DNA of 64,000 nt from JAPPLB01 sp965204095. GTDB taxonomy: Bacteria > Acidobacteriota > Terriglobia > Bryobacterales > UBA6623. Where the stretch lies: contig OZ241991.1 in NCBI GenBank assembly GCA_965204095.1, forward strand, positions 4,712,001 through 4,776,000, read 5' to 3'. The notes under the pieces were generated by a model, which worked only from the letters and a program-made list of their open reading frames with translations, did not search any database and was not told the origin of the DNA. Both the position numbers and the translations under genes were made by a program. Shown piece after piece: positions 52,999 through 61,202 of this stretch (the stretch's first letter is position 1; each line of letters opens with the position of its first letter).

Positions 52999-54480
52999 TT
53001 ATGGTGCACTTGCGGTCCCAACGTGCACGATGCGCGGTGGGTCGGACTCAACCCGGAACGAGCGGGGTTCAGCGGAACAATCGGGCAGGCGGCCCGTACT
53101 GTAGTACCTCAACCCATAGACGACATGGCGTCGGACATCTCCAAGGCAAGTTGCCTCGTGCCGGGGCTTGATCTGTTGCCACAATGGTCGCGTCCCTGCC
53201 TGGCGGTCGATTTCGGGTACAGCCGCGATCTTGAGCAGGACGAGGCTCACTGCTGCGACAGCGGCAACGGCAGTGGTGGCGGCGGTCGTTCCTCTCGCCG
53301 CTGCAATCGCAACGCCCGCCGCGGCCAGCAGAACACCCGCCACCCAGACCCACGATACGTTGGTGGGGGGCCAAGCCCGTCGTAACCCGTGCGACATCGC
53401 CTCGGGAGCCAGAGCGGCTCCAATGGGGACCAACATCAGGAGCAGGGCCGCCGAAGTGAGCAAAATCACCGGGCGGCGAGCCTTGGCCAATCCAACACCC
53501 ATCAGGCCGGCGAGGGGCGGCAGCGCAGGCAGGATGTAGGCCGGCAGCTTGTTCACCGACAGCGAGAAGAACAGGAAAGTCGTTGCCGCCCAGCCGGCGA
53601 GGAAGCGCAGGCGGGCATCGCCGCCGATTGCGAGGCGGGGCATGAGGCCGAGCAGGGGTGTCCAGGGCAATAGCGCACCCAGCAAGACCGGCACGAAATA
53701 CCAAACCGGCTGAACGTGCTGTAGCTCAGCGCTCACAAACCGCATCACGTGGTGCTTCCAGATGAAGTCCTCGACGAACACGGAGCCGTTTTGGAAGTAA
53801 CAAAGTGCGTACCAAGGCAGGCTTACGGCCGCGAAGGCAAGCAGAATGCCGGGGCGCGCGAGCGAAAGTAGACGGTTTCTCAGACCTGCCTCAGCCAGCA
53901 GGGGCAAGAGTGCGAGCGCCGCTACGGCTGGGCCGACCAAGCCCTTGGCAAGCACTGACAGACCGAGAAACCCGCCGAAGATCAAAGGCGGCGGACGTTC
54001 TCTCCGTTCTGCTTGCTCGATCCATGGCAACAACGAGATCAAGGCCACGGACACGGTCACCGCCAGGGGCAGGTCGAAGATGCCGGCATGGCTGAACGCG
54101 ACCCAACCGACAGAAGTGCCCAGGATCATCGTCGCCAAAACGGCCGCATTGCGTCCGAATGAGGACGCCAGGGCGAAGTAGAAATAAATCAAAAAGCCGA
54201 CACTCGACAGGACGACGGGCAGTCGGGTCGCGCGGTCATCGTCAAAGCCGAGGAGGGCCGCAGCGGCGCCCATCCAGTAAAGCAGTGCCGGCTTTTCGAA
54301 CCAGGGTTCAGCGTCCAGGCGCGGTGTGATCCAGTCGCCCGACACGGCCATCTCACGGGCGATTGCGGCATAACGAGGCTCGTCAGGACCAACCAGGCCC
54401 CGCCCGGACATGCCCCAGAAGTACAGTCCATACAGAACCGCCAAAGCGGCCAGCCACGCTGCGACGGTATTGCGACGCAT
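52999..54480 (-). CDS. GT39/ArnT-like membrane glycosyltransferase
   Basis: 493 residues with about 11-12 helices. The first periplasmic loop has GPDEPRYAAIAREMAVSGDW, the conserved DE of PMT/ArnT enzymes, and FEKPALLYWMGA. Such enzymes transfer sugars from polyprenyl phosphates to lipid A or other acceptors in the periplasm. ATG 54480 has GGAAGG about 7 bases upstream and TACACT as a possible -10 box. It is monocistronic. Confidence 0.9.
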   Translation of the reverse strand: MRRNTVAAWLAALAVLYGLYFWGMSGRGLVGPDEPRYAAIAREMAVSGDWITPRLDAEPWFEKPALLYWMGAAAALLGFDDDRATRLPVVLSSVGFLIYFYFALASSFGRNAAVLATMILGTSVGWVAFSHAGIFDLPLAVTVSVALISLLPWIEQAERRERPPPLIFGGFLGLSVLAKGLVGPAVAALALLPLLAEAGLRNRLLSLARPGILLAFAAVSLPWYALCYFQNGSVFVEDFIWKHHVMRFVSAELQHVQPVWYFVPVLLGALLPWTPLLGLMPRLAIGGDARLRFLAGWAATTFLFFSLSVNKLPAYILPALPPLAGLMGVGLAKARRPVILLTSAALLLMLVPIGAALAPEAMSHGLRRAWPPTNVSWVWVAGVLLAAAGVAIAAARGTTAATTAVAAVAAVSLVLLKIAAVPEIDRQAGTRPLWQQIKPRHEATCLGDVRRHVVYGLRYYSTGRLPDCSAEPRSFRVESDPPRIVHVGTASAP

Positions 54481-54888
54481 CCAAAGACCTTCCCAAGTGT
54501 AACGAAGTGATTTGGTCTTTACTCCGTGCGGTTGGATTGACGTCTCGCCGTTGTTCTGGAAAGCGGTTTGTTCTGCTGGGTAGATGAGGGAGCGGCATGT
54601 CCTGCCGTGCGTTCGTCAGATGCCGCATCGGGGTCTCGACGGGACCGCGAGAGAAGCGGCCACGCCACACCGAGCCGTCAGCCGCGAGTCGACACTTGCA
54701 AGAACGACGAAAGCCCCCGCGCGAACCTCCACCGACACACCACAACCCATGCAGATCGGTACTCCGGCGCTCATCACGTTCACACTCCGATGAGGTCGAG
54801 CGTCCGAACTCCTTCTCTCCCGATCAGGGCGGCCGGATAGAGCGGGATTCCCTTGCTTCTCTACGAAGCTTCGGCGTCGGTTCTGCTA
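54481..54888. other. Intergenic, no gene recognised
   Basis: About 400 bases between the glycosyltransferase start and element copy C. Open frames here have no family signature and no ribosome site. Base composition is like the neighbours. Confidence 0.4.
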
Positions 54889-55073
54889 CTAACCCGTATT
54901 TCTCACCACCCAACGGTCGAAGCACGCGATACGACCGCCATGACTTCGTTGCGCTTGCTTGCCGTGCTCGACGTACTGTTCAAGTACGCCTGCGCGCGCC
55001 AAGCGGCTCGCGCCTCGTCCTGACGGCCCTCTCACGCACTTCGCCTCGCCACGTGGTGAGAAATGCGGGCTAA
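54889..55073. repeat. Inverted-repeat element, copy C
   Basis: 185 bp bounded by CTAACCCGTATTTCTCACC and GGTGAGAAATGCGGGCTAA. Relative to the common arms CCTG/CAGG this copy has CCCG/CGGG, a matched change on both sides. Its right border CTAA contains the stop codon (TAG, minus strand) of the peptidyl-prolyl isomerase gene at 55070-55072. Confidence 0.88.
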
Positions 55074-55771
55074 CCGCCGGAAACTTCTTCGGCAGCAGTT
55101 TCAGCCGGCGCCCGCCGGATCTTTTTGATGAAGATCGGAACGGCCGGGTAGTATTTGTGGCTGCCCTTTTCCGTCGTGTTGACCCGGCTGATCTCATCGA
55201 CGACCCTCATGCCGTCAATCACCTTGCCGAAAACGCAGTAACCATGGCCGTCGCTCTTGGGGTGATCCCGATTCAACTGCCTGTTGTTCCGCACGTTGAT
55301 AAAGAACTGTGAAGTCGCGCTGGAAGGGTCCTCGCCCCGAGCCATCGCCACCGAGCCTCGGACGTTGCTCAGGCCGTTATCCGATTCGTTGGGGATGGGG
55401 TCGCGCGTCCACTTTGAACGGAGCCGGTTGGTATCAAAGGTATCAATCTGGTAGCCGCCGCCCTGGACCATAAAGTTCTTGCGAATACGGTGAATGACGG
55501 TCTGGTCGTAGAACTTGCGGTCAACGTATTGGAGAAAGTTCTCGACGGTCTTCGGTGCCGCGTCGGCGTCAAGCTCCATCGTCACGTCGCCCTTGGTCGT
55601 TTCCATGATGACGACATGCTTGCCGGTGAGAGGTTCCGGTGGTGCTTCTTTTTCCTCAGCTTTCGGTTCCGGCTCGGCGCTCGCAGTCTCGCTCTCTGAC
55701 GATTCGCAACCCGTCAGGAACGGAAGCGCAGCCACCAGCAGTACCGCGAGGATGAATCGAATGGGTTTCAT
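55070..55771 (-). CDS. Cyclophilin-type peptidyl-prolyl isomerase lipoprotein
   Basis: 233 residues. ATG 55771 has AGGAGG 6 bases upstream. The lipoprotein signal ends in ALPFLTGCESSES, followed by a Glu/Pro linker and a cyclophilin domain from about residue 52 (TTKGDVTMELDADAAPKTVENF, FYDQTVIHRIRKNFMVQGG, ATSQFFINVRNN, FGKVIDGMRVVD). It catalyses proline isomerisation during folding of envelope proteins. Its stop codon lies within the terminus of element copy C. Confidence 0.95.
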   Translation of the reverse strand: MKPIRFILAVLLVAALPFLTGCESSESETASAEPEPKAEEKEAPPEPLTGKHVVIMETTKGDVTMELDADAAPKTVENFLQYVDRKFYDQTVIHRIRKNFMVQGGGYQIDTFDTNRLRSKWTRDPIPNESDNGLSNVRGSVAMARGEDPSSATSQFFINVRNNRQLNRDHPKSDGHGYCVFGKVIDGMRVVDEISRVNTTEKGSHKYYPAVPIFIKKIRRAPAETAAEEVSGG

Positions 55772-55930
55772 GGCCTCCTCCTTTCCCATGCCATTCTTCG
55801 GCGTCTGGCAGAGCCTGTTCCGCGTGGCGACGCGGGCGGCTTCGCCCGGTTGGATTCTACCACTCCGGCAGTGGTTGATGTAAAGCTCGGCAGTGCCTCT
55901 ACCGAGCACTTTTTGGTGTATTCCCCAAAG

Positions 55931-56121
55931 TTCTGCACTCTCACCTGTCTTTCTCACTACCTGACGGCCGAAGCACGCCGTAAGACAGCCACGACTTCAT
56001 TGTGCTTTCTCACGTGCTCAATGTACTGTCATCTACACCTGCTCGCAAAAAGAGGTTCGCACCTCGTCATGTCGGCCTTCTCACGCATTTCGCCTCGCCG
56101 CGTAGTGAAAAATGCAGTCCA
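55931..56121. repeat. Inverted-repeat element, diverged copy D
   Basis: About 190 bp, bounded by CACCTGTCTTTCTCACTAC and GTAGTGAAAAATGCAG. The interior is recognisable (TGACGGCCGAAGCACGCCGT, CTTCATTGTGCTTTCTCACG, TCGTCATGTCGGCCTTCTC) but has lost the GC hairpin. The arms read CACTAC/GTAGTG instead of CACCAC/GTGGTG, again matched. Confidence 0.75.
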
Positions 56122-56273
56122 GGACTCGCGATAACCGTACCTGAGATCATGAGTCAGTTGGGTACGTTGTTGTTGGATTGCCTGCGCGGGCTGGTCGGAT
56201 GACTTCGTGCTTGCGGTGAATTCACCCTGTGGGACGCATGGCCTGGGCGGCAGCGGGTGTACGAGAGCGATTT

Positions 56274-56936
56274 TCATCTGTTCACTGTACGCTCGCCGAA
56301 GATAGCGGTGCCGACGCGGACGAGCGTCGAGCCTTCCTGGATGGCCGCTTCCAGGTCGTGACTCATGCCCATGGAGATTTCTCCGAGCTCGTGTTTCTCA
56401 GCCAAAGTCCGTAGCCGGCGGAAATACGGGCGGACTTTCTCGGGGTCTTCGAACCAGGGAGGCATGCCCATGAGTCCTCGCAGGCGAAGGTAAGCCAGTC
56501 CGCGGCAATATTCGACGACCGCGGACAGGTCGGTTTCGTCGAGCCCGCCCTTGGTCTCTTCGGACGACAGCTTGACTTCAAGAAAAACATCAATGGGTGT
56601 GGCGCAATTGTCAAGGCGGCGGGCGAGCTTGAGACTGTCGATGGTTTGGATCACCTGGAAGAGCCGCGCCGCCGGTTTGGTCTTGTTGCTTTGGAGCTTG
56701 CCGATGAAGTGGAACACGGCGCCGGAAAGATCGCCGAGTTCCGCGGACTTGCGGTCGAACTCCTGGACGTAGTTCTCGCCGAAATGGCGTTGTCCGGCCT
56801 GGTAAGCTTCACGGACATCGGCAGCAGACTTGACCTTGGAGACGGCGACGAGAGTGATGGCATTGGGGTCGCGTCCTGCGGAAAGCGCCGCCTTCTCAAT
56901 GCGTTCTCGAACCCGAGCAAGACGGTCGGCGATCAT
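56274..56936 (-). CDS. YggS/PROSC family PLP homeostasis protein
   Basis: 220 residues from ATG 56936. The fold-type III PLP barrel is seen in ITLVAVSKVKSAADVREAY with the PLP lysine in VSKVK, HFGENYVQEF, FHFIGKLQSNK and ISMGMSHDLEAAIQEGST, ending VRVGTAIFGER. It controls pyridoxal phosphate and amino-acid homeostasis. ATG 56945 is inside a TAAAAT box, hence the shorter start. It is flanked by element copies D and E. Confidence 0.95.
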   Translation of the reverse strand: MIADRLARVRERIEKAALSAGRDPNAITLVAVSKVKSAADVREAYQAGQRHFGENYVQEFDRKSAELGDLSGAVFHFIGKLQSNKTKPAARLFQVIQTIDSLKLARRLDNCATPIDVFLEVKLSSEETKGGLDETDLSAVVEYCRGLAYLRLRGLMGMPPWFEDPEKVRPYFRRLRTLAEKHELGEISMGMSHDLEAAIQEGSTLVRVGTAIFGERTVNR

Positions 56937-56943
56937 GGTGACC

Positions 56944-56949
56944 ATTTTA
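56944..56949 (-). promoter_or_regulatory. Candidate -10 box giving a leaderless yggS mRNA
   Basis: TAAAAT on the minus strand is followed by 7 bases (GGTCACC) and ATG 56936. No ribosome binding site precedes either possible start. Confidence 0.4.
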
Positions 56950-56989
56950 GGTGGTGCGGCCTGAATGACCGCTCAGGACCGCAGGCTGC

Positions 56990-57171
56990 CTAGCCTGCAT
57001 TTCTCACCACCCGACGGTCGAAGCACGCGATACGACCGCCAGGACTTCGTTGCGCTTGCTTGCCGTGCTCGACGTACTGTCAAGTACGCCTGCGCGCGCC
57101 AAGCGGCTCGCGCCTCGTCCTGACGGCCCTCTCACCCACTTCGCCTCGCCACGTGGTGAGAAATGCAGGCT
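56990..57171. repeat. Inverted-repeat element, copy E
   Basis: About 182 bp bounded by CTAGCCTGCATTTCTCACC and GGTGAGAAATGCAGGCTT. It has a one-base deletion in the GTACTG(T)TCAAGTAC dyad. Its right border lies 20 bases before the -10 box of tmk. Confidence 0.88.
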
Positions 57172-57191
57172 TGCGGCGCGTGAGTGAGGGC

Positions 57192-57197
57192 TATAAT
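57192..57197 (+). promoter_or_regulatory. TATAAT box of the tmk-holB operon, probable leaderless start
   Basis: Perfect TATAAT followed by 6 bases and TTG 57204. A weak TTGCGG at 57171-57176 (15-base spacing), at the edge of element copy E, could act as -35. Confidence 0.5.
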
Positions 57198-57203
57198 CGC
57201 AGC

Positions 57204-57866
57204 TTGAAGCGGGGACTGTTCATCGCACTCGAGGGGATTGACGGCAGTGGGAAGACGACGCAACTCCACCGCTTGGAGACGTTTCTCACGGACAGAGGAT
57301 ATGCGGTCACTTTGGCCCAGGAACCCGGTGGGACGCGAGTCGGGCGCGAGATCCGTCGGCTCCTTCTCGACTCGGCGAGTTCGGACCTGAGGCCAATCCC
57401 CGAATTGCTCCTTTACTTCGCGTCACGTGCGCAGAATGTCGAAGAGGTGATTCAACCTGCATTGCGGGAGGGCCGGGTCGTACTTGTGGATCGTTTCACC
57501 GACGCAACCGTGGCATACCAGGGCTATGGCCGGCAACTTGGTGTCCCGGCGGTTCGCCAGGTGGAAAGCGTCGCGTGCCAGGGAGTGCAACCGGATCTTA
57601 CGATCCTGCTGGAGATCGATATCGAGACCGGTGTGAGACGAGCCTTGCATCGCAACGCCGAACAGAGCGACGACGAGAGCCGCATGGAGCAGGAAAGTCG
57701 AGAGTTCCATGAGCGGGTCGCGAAGGGGTACGCCGCACTGCTGACTGCCGATCCCGAACGGATCAAGAAGATCGACGGCCGAGGATCGATTGATGAAGTC
57801 GCTGCGAGAATCGAAGCTGAAGTAGCTCTCTTTTTGTCGAAGAGCGCAGCGGCGCCGGACGGATGA
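57204..57866 (+). CDS. tmk: Thymidylate kinase
   Basis: 220 residues from TTG 57204, matching family N-termini (LKRGLFIALEGIDGSGKT). The P-loop GIDGSGKT is near residue 11. The DR(Y/F) motif is present in LVDRFTDATVAYQGYGR, the TMP-binding region is RLLLDSAS with EPGGTRVGREIR, and the LID is in RRALHRNAEQSDDESRME. It phosphorylates dTMP to dTDP. The stop overlaps the holB start by 4 bases. The open frame extends upstream into element copy E by chance; no start there fits the family. Confidence 0.95.
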   Translation: MKRGLFIALEGIDGSGKTTQLHRLETFLTDRGYAVTLAQEPGGTRVGREIRRLLLDSASSDLRPIPELLLYFASRAQNVEEVIQPALREGRVVLVDRFTDATVAYQGYGRQLGVPAVRQVESVACQGVQPDLTILLEIDIETGVRRALHRNAEQSDDESRMEQESREFHERVAKGYAALLTADPERIKKIDGRGSIDEVAARIEAEVALFLSKSAAAPDG

Positions 57867-58981
57867 TGAAATTCTCGGATTTCATCGGGAACACCGGCAC
57901 GGTCGGCGTGCTGCGGCGAATGGTCGAGAAGCAGCGGCTGCCCCAGACGCTGCTGTTTACCGGGCCGTCGGGAGTAGGCAAGGCCACCCTGGCTCGCTTG
58001 CTGACGGCCGCCATCAACTGCGACCGCACGCCGGGTGACATCTGCGGAGGGTGCTCGAACTGCTTGCGGATTCTGCAGGCGGATTTGTCGCGCGAGGAGT
58101 TCGCGCAGCAGTTCGCGGAGCGCGAGAAGCTGCCGGCGGCGAAACGCGTCGAGAACCCGCTCGTGATCTCGACACATCCTGATTTCCTGGTGTTTCCGCC
58201 GGACGGGCCGTTGCGCCTGATCACGATCGAGCAAGCGCGGTTGTTGCGTGCGGCGGCGCAATTCCGGCCGTCGGGGGCGCGTCGACGGGTGTTTCTGATC
58301 GATCACGCCGATCGCGCCAACACGGAAGCAGCGAACTCCCTCCTCAAGACGCTCGAGGAGCCAGCGGAAGCATTGACGCTCATTCTCACCGCGGAGAACC
58401 CCTACGACCTGTTGCCGACGATTCGGTCGCGGTCCATTCCTTTCCATTTTGCTCCTCTTTCGGTCGCGGAGATGGAGCGCTTTCTGGATGCTCGCTCCGA
58501 CATCAGGACGACCGGCCGTGCCCGACTCGTTGGTTGGTCGCAAGGCAGCCCGGGCCGGGCGCTCGCGCTGGATCTCGAGACGTACGGAGAACGGCGGGAG
58601 GCTATGCTGGCGCTGCTTCGAAGTGCGCTGGGTACTGCCTCCTACGGCGACTTGGTGGCGCAAACGGATCGTCTGGCCAAGCGCCGCCGGGAGCGGTTGG
58701 ACCTGTTGACGGAATCGCTGTACGGGTTGCTTCAGGACCTGCTTCATCTGCGCCACGGATCGAGCCGGCTGCTGATCCATGAAGACATTCGCGGCGAGTT
58801 GGCGCCGTTGGCGCAGACGGCCTCCTTCGAGTGGATCGAGGGAGCGGTGGCGAGGTTGGCCGAACTCGATGCACTGCTGCGGCGGAATATTCAGAAACAG
58901 ATTGCGCTCGAAGCTCTTGCGGTTGGCCTGCGACGGACCATGCGAGCCGAAGCGGTCACAGGTCCGGAGAGCAAAGCATAG
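57863..58981 (+). CDS. holB: DNA polymerase III subunit delta'
   Basis: 372 residues. AAA+ clamp-loader features: LLFTGPSGVGKATLARLL (P-loop), zinc-binding Cys cluster in CGGCSNC, FLIDHADRANTEAANSLLKT with LEEP (sensor/SRC-like region), and IRSRSIPFHF. Directly follows tmk with overlapping ATGATG, a widespread tmk-holB pairing. An insertion of about 35 residues (DLSREEFAQQFAEREKLPAA) follows the zinc cluster. Confidence 0.93.
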   Translation: MMKFSDFIGNTGTVGVLRRMVEKQRLPQTLLFTGPSGVGKATLARLLTAAINCDRTPGDICGGCSNCLRILQADLSREEFAQQFAEREKLPAAKRVENPLVISTHPDFLVFPPDGPLRLITIEQARLLRAAAQFRPSGARRRVFLIDHADRANTEAANSLLKTLEEPAEALTLILTAENPYDLLPTIRSRSIPFHFAPLSVAEMERFLDARSDIRTTGRARLVGWSQGSPGRALALDLETYGERREAMLALLRSALGTASYGDLVAQTDRLAKRRRERLDLLTESLYGLLQDLLHLRHGSSRLLIHEDIRGELAPLAQTASFEWIEGAVARLAELDALLRRNIQKQIALEALAVGLRRTMRAEAVTGPESKA

Positions 58982-59020
58982 AACGTTTTCCCGACACGCG
59001 ACGCATCGTCTTGGGCGATG

Positions 59021-59205
59021 CTAGCCTGCATTTCTCACCACCCGACGGTCGAAGCACACGATACGACCGCCAGGACTTCGTTGCGCTTGCTTGCCGTGCT
59101 CAACGTACTGTTCAAGTACGCCTGCGCGCGCCAAACGGCGCGCGCCTCGTCCTGACGCCCCTCTCACGCACTTCGTCTCGCCACGTGGTGAGAAATGCAG
59201 GCTAG
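59021..59205. repeat. Inverted-repeat element, copy F
   Basis: 185 bp bounded on both sides by CTAG: CTAGCCTGCATTTCTCACC on the left and GGTGAGAAATGCAGGCTAG on the right. This is the most symmetrical copy and the best reference for the family. It starts 40 bases after the holB stop. Confidence 0.9.
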
Positions 59206-59414
59206 GTGCGAGTTGCTTGCAGGGGTGAGAGAGATTGTGTTATCCCTATGGCAACTTGTACGGCCCCCTTTTTTTGTGATTTCTGAACGGGCTTGGGTTC
59301 TTCGAAGGTCAAAGCAAGAACTTGCTGGCGGAGCCGAGGCTCAGTTCCTTCCAGAGATCTGTTGATTTACCGGCCGGACGCCAGACCTTCCGCGATGTGC
59401 GGAAAGGGGTTTCG
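59206..59414. other. Leader region of the hfq-like gene
   Basis: About 210 bases between element copy F and the hfq start. It contains a C-run followed by an eight-T run near 59264-59276 and a small GAGCC-GA-GGCTC stem near 59331-59342. No coding content is seen. The long leader could carry post-transcriptional control. Confidence 0.35.
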
Positions 59415-59819
59415 ATGAAAGACATCGACGACTCGAACAATCGCAAACTGATTCGTCCTTCTCTGAGTAACCTGAGGGACCAGTTCACCAACCAAAAACG
59501 GCGCGGCGGCAGCCCGAATGGACCGCATCAGAGAGAACGCCGCGGCACGCCTCCGGGTCAGACCAACGCGGAGAACTTCTATTACGTCAAGCAGATGCAG
59601 AACCGGACCCCGATGGTCGTGGTCTTGACCGACGGTGAAGTCTTTCGCGGCGTGATCGAGTGGTACGACAAGGCGTGTCTGAAACTCAATCGGAAGGACG
59701 GCGCAAACCTGATCATCTACAAGGACAGCATCAAGTACCTGTACAAGGACTCAGCAAAGGGAGTGAAGTCGGAAACGTCCGTGAACGGGACGGCTGCCGG
59801 CGGGTCGATGACGGCCTGA
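59415..59819 (+). CDS. hfq: Hfq-like RNA chaperone with N-terminal extension
   Basis: 134 residues from ATG 59415 with AAAGGGG 6 bases upstream. The Sm domain is at about 53-115: NAENFYYVKQMQNRTPMVVV, LTDGEVFRGVIEWYDKACLK (Sm1) and ANLIIYKDSIKYLYKD (Sm2). The Sm2 KH motif of Escherichia coli Hfq (YKH) is YKD here, so the proximal RNA site differs. An extra 50-residue basic, Pro/Arg/Asn-rich N-terminus (RERRGTPPG) precedes the fold, and a short Ser/Gly tail follows it. Small-RNA binding is presumed. Confidence 0.87.
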   Translation: MKDIDDSNNRKLIRPSLSNLRDQFTNQKRRGGSPNGPHQRERRGTPPGQTNAENFYYVKQMQNRTPMVVVLTDGEVFRGVIEWYDKACLKLNRKDGANLIIYKDSIKYLYKDSAKGVKSETSVNGTAAGGSMTA

Positions 59820-59820
59820 A

Positions 59821-59871
59821 CTGCCTTTCTCGCGCACTTCTACTTGCCGCGTGGTGCGAAAGGCAGGCTAA
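59821..59871. repeat. Mini inverted-repeat element (copy G)
   Basis: A 51-bp short form: CTGCCTTTCTCGCGCAC, a short loop and GTGGTGCGAAAGGCAG. Compared with the long element (GCATTTC/GAAATGC) it has GCCTTTC/GAAAGGC, a matched change. Its CTAA border contains the TAG stop (59868-59870) of the MFS gene on the minus strand. Confidence 0.75.
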
Positions 59872-61202
59872 TCCGGCAACTCTCCTCGCTTCGGTTCCGG
59901 CAGGAAGAAGCTCGCCGCGAAGCCCACGAGATAGGTGAGCGTACCCACGATCGCCGCCGCGTACGCCAGCTTGGTGGGGGCCGTGAGCCCGGGAGTGTAG
60001 TTGGCCAGCGTCGTCGTCAGTAGCGCCGCGGAGGTGCCGAGCATGCGGCCGCCGATGTTTGCGGCAAAGCTCTCGCCGGTGCCGCGCAGGTGCGTGGGAT
60101 ACATGCGCGGCAAGTAGTTGCCCCAGAAGCTGAACTGAGCCACTGTCATGAATCCCACGACGAGGATGCCCCACTTCAACAGTTCGAGGTCATGGAGCGA
60201 GGCGTAGAGGAAGACAGGGGGCAGGATGATAAGCCCGGGAGCCTGGAAGATGCGCAGGAGCAGTCGGCGGGAGATGATCCGGATGGCCAGAAAGGCGAGC
60301 ACAAAGCGGCCGAGAAGACCGCCGATTTCTTGAAAGCCCTGCACGCCGCTGACGATCTGCTGTTGGACAGCCCGATCCAGGCCGGCGACCTCGGGCAGGC
60401 CGGGGACGATGCGTGGCACGTGCTGGATGGCGCCGAATGCGGCCCCGTAGCTGCAAGCGAACATGAGGGCGGTGAGGAGCGTCGTCTTGCGATAGGCGGG
60501 CTGGAAGAGCTCGCCGAAGCTGGGGCGTTTGAGGGTGCCGGCGGCTTTTTTGGCTGCCCAGGTAGGCGACTCGGGCAGGAACGGCCGGATGACGATGAGC
60601 GGCAGTGCGGGAATCACGCCGGAAATGAGCGTGTAGCGCCAGGCTTCATGACCGCCGCGGATTTCGGGCAGCGATTCGGCAAAGGTCACGGCGAGGTAGT
60701 AGGCACCCGTCACGAGCAGTCCGCCGATCGAGGAGAACGCCTGCGTGTATCCGAGAACGCTCTCGCGCTGCTTCGGGTCCGGGAAGAGTTCGGCGAGCCA
60801 GGCCACGGCGGCGACAAATTCGACGCAGACGCCAATGAAGGTCGTGCAGCGAAACACCAGCAGCCATACCGGCGAAGTGACGAAACCGGCCGCACAGGCA
60901 GAAAAGGCGTAAAGCAGGATGCTCCACACCAGCACGCGGCGCCGTCCGAGCCGGTCGGTGAGATAGCCGCCGAGGAGTCCGAAGATGCCGCCGCAGACCG
61001 CGGGAATGTAGAAGAGCATTCCGACCCATTGATTGAACTCGGGCGTGCCCGGCCGGACGTCGGCGAGCTCGAGAAGGGCCGGCCGCACGATCAGCGGCAG
61101 CATGAGCAGCTCGTAGATGTCGAAACAGAAGCCCAGGGCGGCGACCGCGCAGATGGTCCATTGGATGGGGGTCAGCTTGAGCCCTGGCTCGTTGTTCGGC
61201 AT
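59868..61202 (-). CDS. MFS transporter, sugar/aromatic-acid porter type
   Basis: 444 residues, 12 helices. The A-like loop motif GGYLTDRLGRRRVLV lies after helix 2, and helices 4-5 show VEFVAAVAWLAELFPDPKQR. The second half has GILVVGFMTVAQFSFWGNYL and YLPRMYPTHLRGTGESFA, typical of the aromatic acid:H+ symporter/SP group. The substrate is unknown. The stop codon lies in the mini-element. About 210 bases of spacer separate it from the DASS gene upstream. Confidence 0.9.
   Translation of the reverse strand: MPNNEPGLKLTPIQWTICAVAALGFCFDIYELLMLPLIVRPALLELADVRPGTPEFNQWVGMLFYIPAVCGGIFGLLGGYLTDRLGRRRVLVWSILLYAFSACAAGFVTSPVWLLVFRCTTFIGVCVEFVAAVAWLAELFPDPKQRESVLGYTQAFSSIGGLLVTGAYYLAVTFAESLPEIRGGHEAWRYTLISGVIPALPLIVIRPFLPESPTWAAKKAAGTLKRPSFGELFQPAYRKTTLLTALMFACSYGAAFGAIQHVPRIVPGLPEVAGLDRAVQQQIVSGVQGFQEIGGLLGRFVLAFLAIRIISRRLLLRIFQAPGLIILPPVFLYASLHDLELLKWGILVVGFMTVAQFSFWGNYLPRMYPTHLRGTGESFAANIGGRMLGTSAALLTTTLANYTPGLTAPTKLAYAAAIVGTLTYLVGFAASFFLPEPKRGELPD

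Noticed and set aside
54481..54888. Short plus-strand frames before element copy C
   Set aside because: No ribosome site, no family signature and no consistent codon pattern.
57060..57203. Extended N-terminus of thymidylate kinase through element copy E
   Set aside because: The translation is that of the dispersed repeat, and the family N-terminus fits TTG 57204.
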